Assembly: GCA_030620095.1 (NCBI GenBank)
Contig: JAUTXW010002483.1
Coordinates: forward strand, 124,001 to 188,000
Reading direction: 5' to 3'
Source: Kuschelorhynchus macadamiae
Taxonomy: Eukaryota; Arthropoda; Insecta; Coleoptera; Curculionidae
DNA: 64,000 bases
The translations under genes were made by a program, and so were the position numbers. Within the stretch, counting starts at the first letter, position 1. Every line of letters begins with the position of its first letter. Below are positions 36,960-64,000 of this stretch, piece after piece. The notes beneath the pieces were generated by a model, which was not told where the DNA came from, made no database searches, and saw nothing but the letters and a program-made list of their open reading frames with translations.

Positions 36960-37420
36960 AATATTTTAAATCTTAATGATATTCTACCTTAAAAGTCATA
37001 AAGCCTAAAAAGTATGTTAATGAGGTAGTGATATAGTAATAATAAACTATTGAAAATGGTTTTCATTGTTTTGTAAGAACAAGTACAGCCGATATCCAAA
37101 CTGTTCGCGGATGTTTTGAAGTATCTTTGTTGAAATAACCTAACATTCTTGTACAATACTTTTTTTGAGTTGTTCAACGGATTTCAAATGACCATGTAGA
37201 AGGAAATCGAACTGTGTCAAATTTGGTGACCTAGATGGCCTAATGATTATCTAACCATTCGTTTATTGGACGTGCAGACGTGCATTATGAGGCGGTACTC
37301 CATCCTGCTGCAAATGCAGCAAATATTCATCTAAAACAAGATTTCCATTTTCCATCTCATACGAGGCTCTATCTTTCTGTCTAACATTTCCGCATAAATT
37401 TTACCAATTCAATTTAATAG
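36960..37420 (-). pseudogene. mariner-type transposase relic (C-terminal half)
   Basis: The minus strand begins HLQQDGVPPHNARLHVQ, then shows a decayed WL..H and SRSPNL-like block. It continues EQLKKVLYKNVRLFQQRYFK and SANSLDIGCTCSYKTM in a frame open to about 36989. QQDGVPPHNARLHV is the second catalytic Asp block of Tc1/mariner. Stops and one or more indels separate the pieces. Confidence 0.7.
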
Positions 37421-37440
37421 AGGACCAATAATAGTATCGC

Positions 37441-37830
37441 CTAATTATGTCCGCCCAAACATTTATTTTTGAGGATATTATGTATGCCTCTCTCTATTAA
37501 TGTAAAGATTGAAGTTGCTTCAATAATGGCAGTTAATGAGAAGATCACCGTCCATCTAATGAAGAAGAGCATCTTGCCCCAGACGAGGTGTTGTAATTCT
37601 TCCTTGGAGAGGGACTCAACGCCGAAGGTACTCCTGCGTAGTCTTGCCCAACTTTTACACGTGCTAACAAGATGATAGAGGTTCTGTTCCTCTGACCCAC
37701 AGTTAGGACAACAAGGGTTGTCCGCTAACCCCAGCTGGTTCATGTGCCTATTTAGTTTAGAGTGTTTCTGTCAAAATGGCAACTAGGTTTCCAATCACCT
37801 ATCGACTCCTTGACATCAACCAAGCATTTC
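37441..37830 (-). pseudogene. non-LTR retrotransposon tail with zinc-binding motif
   Basis: An open frame reads MNQLGLADNPCCPNCGSEEQ, then NLYHLVSTCKSWARLRRSTF. The CPxC..(E)..H...C pattern and the preceding NxLGLxDxPxC match the region just after RNase H in Jockey- or R1-type elements. Upstream, NTLN and a stop precede it, where LNRHL.xMGL is expected. It is a short relic of the 3' end. Confidence 0.7.
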
Positions 37831-37969
37831 GTTTGCCTAACTACAGCTCTTTTTTCTTTTTTCAGCAATATTGTTTACTTATATAAAAGAACGTATCATG
37901 TATCATTACCATGCGTACGAGAAACAGGAAACGTAATTCCCGCAAACTAATTGTCATAATTTTTACTTT

Positions 37970-38560
37970 CTTTGTAAAAGGGAAGTATTGTAATCGTGAA
38001 AAATAGTCACAATTTTAAAGATCTTTACGTTTGGGGGTCCCTAAATGCCGGAAGACATGTTTCAATTCCATAGCTAAAACACTACTTACTCGATTGATTT
38101 CAAATTATGGTCAAAAATTAAGGTCGTATTCCGTTTCCAAACCTGGTTAACCAATCCAATTGATAGAAGTCTGACAGCGGTTTCTGAAAAACCCTTTGAA
38201 AATTGGTTGACATTGGTTACCCGACAACCAACTAAATTCATAGGTTCTACTGGTGACACTGTTGACAGTTATTTTCAGGAACCGTGTTCCATAAATAACC
38301 GACTTTTCAGATAACCGATCAATAAGGAACACAAAACCGAAATTGGAAACGGAATAAGGCCTAAAAGTCATATGGAGATGACTTATTAGCATGTTGGTAA
38401 ATAACCAATACGGCAAAAAAAATGGGGGCCTAGTCAAATGTTAAGAAAATTATTACTAATAAACTACTTATCCAATTTGTATCCCCAAAAATCAAGCGCG
38501 CCCAATAAAAATGTTCGAAAAGACAATATACCTGTGTCACTAAATTGGTCCACACTTCAC
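37970..38560 (-). repeat. R1 repeat, reverse copy split by a MITE
   Basis: Starts with 'gtaaaagggaagtattgtaat' (the terminal hairpin arm), 'agatctttacgtttggggg', 'ctaaatgccggaagac' and 'actacttactcgattgattt'. After the inserted MITE it resumes with 'gtcatatggagatgac'. Confidence 0.7.
38128..38355. mobile_element. 228-bp MITE inserted in R1
   Basis: The ends are ATTCCGTTTCCAA and its exact reverse complement TTGGAAACGGAAT (13 bp), with further GGTT/AACC similarity inside. The R1 sequence is continuous on both sides when the segment is removed. AAGG occurs on both flanks, a possible short target duplication. There is no coding capacity. Superfamily unknown. Confidence 0.7.
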
Positions 38561-38639
38561 TATTCCTAATAAATAATATAAAACAAAGAGTACAAGAATT
38601 GTATTCTTTGGCGGTAGACTAGACTTTTTTTTGTTTTTG

Positions 38640-39070
38640 TATCGACTAGATAAATACTGATCAACTAGTTCGTCATTATTTACTTCATGGTCGACCTGAG
38701 GATATTTTTAATTAATTTCAAAATGATCTTTTCGATTGAGCTGAGGTTACAGGAGGGACAAGAAATAATCGGAATGCAGAACACATTTCTGGTATACTAC
38801 TTAACAATAATTCAAAATATAGTTTGTGAATTCACGAGTTGTATTAAGGTTTTTAATCTTGTTATTCAATAATGATTTTATCTGAATTAGCTCAGTAGCT
38901 AGTTGAGAAGTTAAATCATTTGAATATTTCTCCAGTAATAACGGAGCTTTTTCTAAAATTTCTGAGTCATTTAATTCAACCAATATCTGAAGATTTAGAA
39001 TTGAAAATATTGAATAAACTGTTTTAAACGCAGTAAATCCTTTATCTAGCTGATTTATTGTTACATCTAA
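38640..39070 (-). pseudogene. second hAT / ZMYM1-like transposase relic
   Basis: The minus strand reads LDKGFTAFKTVYSIF, then VELNDSEILEKAPLLLEKYS and NDLTSQLATELIQIKSLL. After a break it has SIPEMCSAFRLFLVPPVTSA and QSKRSF. The last is the hAT dimerisation motif. It differs from the copy at 24540 and has lost its ends. Confidence 0.65.
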
Positions 39071-41526
39071 TTACGGAATAATTAGTCACTTCGAATTGTT
39101 TTTATAGGGTTGGTAGGTTCGATGGTTGCAAAAAATGTGAAATTCGTGATTTTTTTGAACTATGGAAAAAATATTTTATTTGAATACCTTGTTTAATTTG
39201 GAGGCCCACTAGTGGCCGGGGCACACCAACGTCGCGAGCCCTGCGGACCCTTTAAGCACGTCACTGGAGGGAAGATCCGGATAAAGGAAATTTACCGATA
39301 CAAAAAATGGTATGGATATTTTACAGTTTACACTCCGAGGAATTGACAATGACGGCTTTACCAAATAAATCACATCTGACAATAAACGGCATTAAGAGTG
39401 TCTTTAGTATTATTACGCCATCACCCTCCGTAACGAGGGGAGGTACAGGATATGTTTGCTAGAGATTCAATATTTATATAAGATTTAATTTAAACAGACC
39501 TTGTTGCAATAATGTGGATGAAAGTGTTTATGCTTTAGTCAGTGAAGCTAATTTCAACTTCTTTGAACTTAATTTATTAATTGTGATAAAGAATTTCATT
39601 ATTTAATTTAGGGAATATTATTTTTTTACATTAAAATCTCTTATTAACAGTATATGTATATATTTAGAATAAAAAAAAACTTTTTAAAAATGTATTTAAG
39701 TATTGTTTATTTCATTTGAAAAAAAAATCATTTGTTTCTCTCACAGTGCTAGTATAATCTATAATAGTCAAATTGATTTTCCAAAAGCATTATTTCAAAA
39801 TCTTCAAAACTATATACACCGAATGGCCCACGAATTTTTTTAAAACGGTTGTGTAAGCCCAAAAAAGGTATGACTGAACACTGGATGGCCCATATAACTA
39901 TAAGGGGGTATAAGAAGAAGTAGTTATAGCCGAGTGACGCATCATTAAAATATGTCACTGGAATTGTCGGATATATACAACTGGTGTCAGATAAATCCTT
40001 AAGATGACAAATGAATATAACGTCATTTTATGATATTTTGGTAATACGGACGTTTATTTTTGCCTGTTACCTAGATTACAACCGTACGGATTGAGTGGTT
40101 TTAAATTTATATTAACCTTTTTTTTTACCTAATTGAAGGATTTGTTTTATATTAGGTTACTTTCAAAAATATACATAATATATTAAATTCACTAACACAA
40201 AACAGTAGTATACAGTTTCATCTTTATGCAAATTAAAAAAAAAAACATAAGAAAAGGAAATCCTTTAAATAACAATAACTGCAAAATAGCAATACAAATA
40301 AAACAACAATAAATACATTAAAAACAACAAACACATTAAAATCAGCAATAACTGAAGTAGTGGTAAACGTAACACTGAAATTATTATAAACTAAGAGGTA
40401 CAGATTAACAGATTTGGAAAACGGTCTGATATTTAATTGGTTGGTTAGAATTTAAAACTGAAGCAAGCCTCCTTAGCATAGAGGAATTGAAAACAATTTA
40501 CGGATTTAATCTGGACTAATAAAAAATATTTTCTATCTTCTCCCTCAACGCAATATAATTTTCGGGACGGATAACTGTCAAATTGAAAAAGTAATGCAGT
40601 TAAATAAAGGAGCACGAAGTACAATTTACAATGAAGCAATGTTGTAAAGATTTGGATTTATCTGTCGCCAACTGTACATACACAAACCATGTTGTCAAAA
40701 GTTAATTTTTATCCACAAATCTAGGCAACTGTTACAAATGAAGTTTGCACTAAAATATATTTCCTGTAAGTCTACAATGCTGCCGCAAAGTAAACAAGCG
40801 ATTTTCAAAAAAAAATCGTGGATAAAAAACCTACTTCTTACCAGCTGAGTAGGTACTCGAAATGTGCATAAAGTAAAAACAATAAAATGTATTTCCAGAA
40901 AAAAATATATTACAAATTCCAAAATAACATTGTTGTTTCCACCTTACTTACAGCTTTTGCTCCATAAATAAATCACAAATTAGAATGGATAGCAGGCTTT
41001 TTAGAATGTAGGCGAGTAATCATTGAGCCCTTAAATATATTTTCTAATTCGAGTTTTCATTTCCGGATTTTCTGCGTAAAATTGAGTCCATAACATTTTG
41101 ATAGCACAAGTTCATATATCAAAGAGATTCATTAAATACTTCTACCAAAGTCTAGAATCAAAACCACAAAGAAAAACGGTTTCGTTTTTAAAATAATATG
41201 GACGAGAAAACAATTTCTTAGATCATTATCAAAAAAATATATATCAAGTATGTAGATATTATTGCGCATATGCTGTACAGTAAATACATTCCGCTATCTT
41301 CTTTATAAAATGTCTTCACTATACGGCATTATTGACAAACAAGCTATATTCATAAATATATGAGATGACCCTAGCACTTAAGGCTATTAATTCCTTAATG
41401 TGTATTTTTGCTCTCAACTTCGTGTAAATTTGCATCGAAGACCTATAAACAACAATAATTGGAAAGTCGATATAGTAAATTTAAATACACGACTAAACAT
41501 ATTTGTGACAATAAAATTGAAAACAA
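39071..41526. other. intergenic / 3' of P1; one R2-like end
   Basis: 39270-39300 carries GGAAGATCCGGATAAAGG and 'aaatttaccg', an R2-type end, and 39430 has 'aacgaggggaggtac'. No gene was recognised in the rest. Confidence 0.4.
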
Positions 41527-61226
<19,700 letters not shown>

Positions 61227-61289
61227 TTTCGCGGGACGTCTCTTAAAAATTGGATAAAGTTTTAGCGCCAACTTTTCGATCTATCTGGA

Positions 61290-61297
61290 CTTATATA
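61290..61297 (-). promoter_or_regulatory. TATA box of the P1/P2 leader
   Basis: TATATAAG on the minus strand, 64 bp before the ATG, giving an expected transcript start near 61265 and a short 5' leader of about 40 nt. Confidence 0.65.
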
Positions 61298-61309
61298 GAC
61301 CAATTTTAA

Positions 61310-61899
61310 TTTTAAAACGGCCCGGGGTTTTATACAATAAGTTATAAAAAAGGTAATGAAACAAAATTGAATTTATATCAGCAACTTTAATTAATTAACT
61401 ATATTATGATTGGCTGTTTGTTATTGTGTTATAACTAAATGAAAAAAATATTACAGTGTAATATTTGAAATTGCACTTATCCCTTGCTTTGGCTGGAGTT
61501 TTAATTAAGGTGTTTGAAGTTTACAGGGTGGCACAAAGACGCCCTTTTGACGCTATTTTCTCTCTTACGCTCTGTTTCTAAACAACTTCGATGAAGGAGA
61601 AAGGTATCAATTTGATCCTTCTATATATGTATGTCGATTACTCTGAGACCTTGCTAGGATTGGCTAATACGGATGACATTTTCAGAGGATTTATAATTTC
61701 CTATTATTAAACTTCTATTAGATTTATTACTTGTAAATTTTGATATTTTTGTTGTCTTTTTTTTGAAAGATGTATATATAAATACCTCATTGTAAGAGAA
61801 ACTTAAACTGTAAATTCCATCCGTAGAAGGCACTGTGTGTGACAATTGTCTTGGTTTAATGTGATATAGTGGAAATTTAAGTCACAGACGTTTTATTCG
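61310..61899. other. upstream of the P1 promoter
   Basis: No gene recognised. A TACAGGGTGGC word at 61524 resembles a transposon end. Confidence 0.35.
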
Positions 61900-62790
61900 G
61901 TACATATTAATTATTGTCTTTTCAAACATTTATATTGGGCGCCATTTTGTTCCATCATATTGAATTCCTATCAATATTTTACCGATTTCTATCTATGCCA
62001 CATTTGATTTTTGAGCATAATTTAAAAAAAAATCAATAAGTAGTTTTTTCATTAACATACCCCGCCATTTTGTTTCGTAATGTTGAATTCGTATCAGTTT
62101 ATCCCTATACCATATTTATTTTTTCTGCAAAATTTAAAGTCAATTTTATTATCTGATAGTTGTGCCATTTCTTCAACTTCTTTAGAAATTATGGAATATA
62201 TACCGTCAGAATTTTCTCTATCATTAAATAAAAAGGTCAGTAACTGATTAATAATTGTATTTCACAGTGTATTTAGTTGGAATTGGGTCATATTAACGAA
62301 TTTATGAGTCCCTTGAAAAAAAAAACAAATTTTCTACGAGCAACAGTCATGTAAAAATAGTAGAATCGATAATCTGTAACCGATTTTATTATTATTTTTT
62401 TATTATATTTTTAACAAACATTTTAGTTCCACGGGGGGGGGGGGGCAAATGTTTTACTAGTTCATCTGTATACCACAATTTAAGGAACACAATTTGAAAT
62501 TAATCATTAAGTAATTTTTCAGACTGTATTTTTAAATATTTTATTAAGCGGCCATTTTTTTCCCCCATCTTGGATTCGTACCAAAATTTTTCCAGTCGAG
62601 TCTTACATAACTTAATTTTTTTGCAAAATTTGAAAGTATTTTTTTTACCTATGCCGCGAACAGACAGACAGAGAAAATTGAAAGAAACATGTTTTTCGGC
62701 ATCTAGGGACCCTGAAGCGTGAAGATTTGAAAAATCTCGGAGGGTGATTTTTTTCAAAATTACAATACTTCCCTTTTACGAGGGAAGTAA
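61900..62790 (+). repeat. R1 repeat, copy with an internal insertion
   Basis: Units with 'gcgccattttgttcc' and 'ccgccattttgtttcg' run to 62140. Unrelated sequence fills 62145-62440, and R1 resumes at 62450 through 'gccgcgaacagacagaca', 'tcggcatctagggaccc' and 'aaaaatctcggagggtg' to the hairpin CTTCCCTTTTACGAGGGAAG. Confidence 0.7.
62433..62445. repeat. 13-G homopolymer
   Basis: Thirteen consecutive G in a very AT-rich setting, at the right border of the segment inserted in R1. Confidence 0.9.
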
Positions 62791-63516
62791 TATTCGAGTG
62801 TTATGCACATTGTAACTGGGCAGTGTGCCACAAGGGCTTTTAAGTGACCTTTGGCAAAAATATGTTCTTTGGTCATTGGACAATAAATAATTCATAAATA
62901 TTAGTTAAACATTTTATTTTTTTTGATACGTTAGACTTAGTTAAGTAACTATTTTAACCTTTGTTCTAATTATTAATATAATATAAGATTGTTGCATTGT
63001 TTCATAATAAGAGCAATATAAAAGTTTCTGCAGAAAATAAAGTTATTTCATTTTGTTTGTGCCCTTCCTCTCCTTATTGATATATGATAATGCTACCAAA
63101 TTTTTTTATTTCTATATAAATAGTTGACCTAAAAAATAAACGGTGCATCCTGTATATTTTAGACATCAGCGATAATAAAACATATACCAGAAAAATGATA
63201 AAGCTGAGTAAGCTGTTTCTTTTATATATGTAACACAAAGCAGATATTTGTGAGTGACGTGTTGGCAAAATCAACCATGCTTAATAATAAAAATTTGCTA
63301 ACATGACAGGTGAGTACGTTACATTGTATACTCATCAATAATAATTATTGTATTCCACTAAATTAAAACAAGTCCGAGCTAAATCAATAGAGGGGCATGG
63401 TCAGTTTTTATTATTTCTCTAAGGTCAAGAGTGCTGAATACATAGAGAGAAAAAAATCCCATCTGATTTTGGCGAAACCTTAGCAAAACTGTTTTTTTAT
63501 TGTTCAGAACACAAAG

Positions 63517-63519
<3 letters not shown>
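62791..63519. other. intergenic, nothing recognised
   Basis: No gene recognised. A transposon-end-like 'catcctgtatatttt' occurs at 63147. Confidence 0.35.

Positions 63520-63570
<51 letters not shown>
63520..63570. repeat. (TA)n microsatellite
   Basis: Pure TA tract of about 51 bp. Confidence 0.95.
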
Positions 63571-63574
<4 letters not shown>

Positions 63575-63768
63575 AAATAATTATGGTATTTTATTTTGCT
63601 TAAATTAATTGGGTTATTGACCTTTTGTGTTCATGAAAAAATAATAAAACATTTTTTAATTATTTGTCATATTAAATTAATATTAATAATTAAAAAATCG
63701 TTTTAGTTTTATGAACACGCACTAAGAAAAGAAGTACCTAATATATATATTTGAAGGTTCAAGAATAA

Positions 63769-63878
<110 letters not shown>

Positions 63879-64000
63879 CGTCAGTAGTTTCAGGTAAGCG
63901 GTCTATGACTATTCAAACTCTATTTATTTTGGATCTTAATATTTCGTCAAATGTTTAGTGAGTTAGTCGAATATATTATAAATCAAGGATAATAAAAGCA

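Noticed and set aside
38880..38930. TAGCTCAGTAGCTAG resembling a tRNA D-arm
   Set aside because: No acceptor stem, anticodon arm or T-arm can be built around it; the stretch is part of a hAT transposase relic on the minus strand.
40695..40922. Minus-strand frame MEFVIYFFLEIHFIVFTLCT with a GTAAGA donor, as a possible leader for P2
   Set aside because: The donor is in phase 0 and cannot join the phase-1 bodies of the family.

Overview
The window is AT-rich nuclear DNA of an insect, most likely a beetle. The order is an inference from the gene and transposon families; no rRNA or mitochondrial marker is present. Genes are sparse and split by introns of 0.1 to 20 kb. Most of the remaining sequence is decayed DNA transposons and dispersed non-coding repeats. 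No tRNA, rRNA, CRISPR or prokaryotic-type feature was seen.

At the left edge (1465-7622, + strand) lie the last six exons of a leucine-rich-repeat membrane protein resembling Drosophila halfway / singed wings 2. All splice sites and phases fit, and the protein ends in a transmembrane helix and a short basic tail. Its 5' exons lie outside the window or were not recognised.

The notable content is a family of five related small secreted-protein genes spread over 51 kb. I do not recognise the family. Each body is one exon that starts in phase 1 and encodes an N-terminal block with a Cys-Lys-Tyr/Phe motif, a basic R-X-K/R-R site of furin type, and a C-terminal block with a second conserved Cys before an aromatic W..Y..YW motif. 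Short leader exons (43 or 46 bp, hydrophobic peptide, phase-1 donor) lie far upstream of the bodies. P5 (+) has its leader at 10601 and body at 17671. P4 (-, leader 14960, body 13060) is nested antisense inside the P5 intron. P1 (body 41527-41900, -) and P2 (body 28783-29159, -) both fit the leader at 61181-61226, which has a good TATA box. No other leader was found for P2, so one promoter and leader may serve several alternative terminal exons. P3 (22625-22992, -) is a relic with a lost splice acceptor and an internal stop.

Mobile elements include an intact Tc1/mariner-type element (56446-59971) with a 352-aa transposase and about 930-bp terminal inverted repeats. Six relics belong to related mariner types, several with WPARSPDLTPLDF-like remnants. 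There are two hAT relics, one with both ends and an 8-bp target duplication, a frameshifted DDE transposase, a Tc1-like tail, and two non-LTR retrotransposon fragments. A dispersed repeat, called R1 here, occurs at least eleven times. It is built of degenerate units of roughly 150-200 bp, carries an (AGAC)n tract and ends in a small hairpin. Two further repeats are called R2 and R3. Long (TA)n tracts lie at 59972-60138, 60305-60442, 63520-63570 and 63772-63876.
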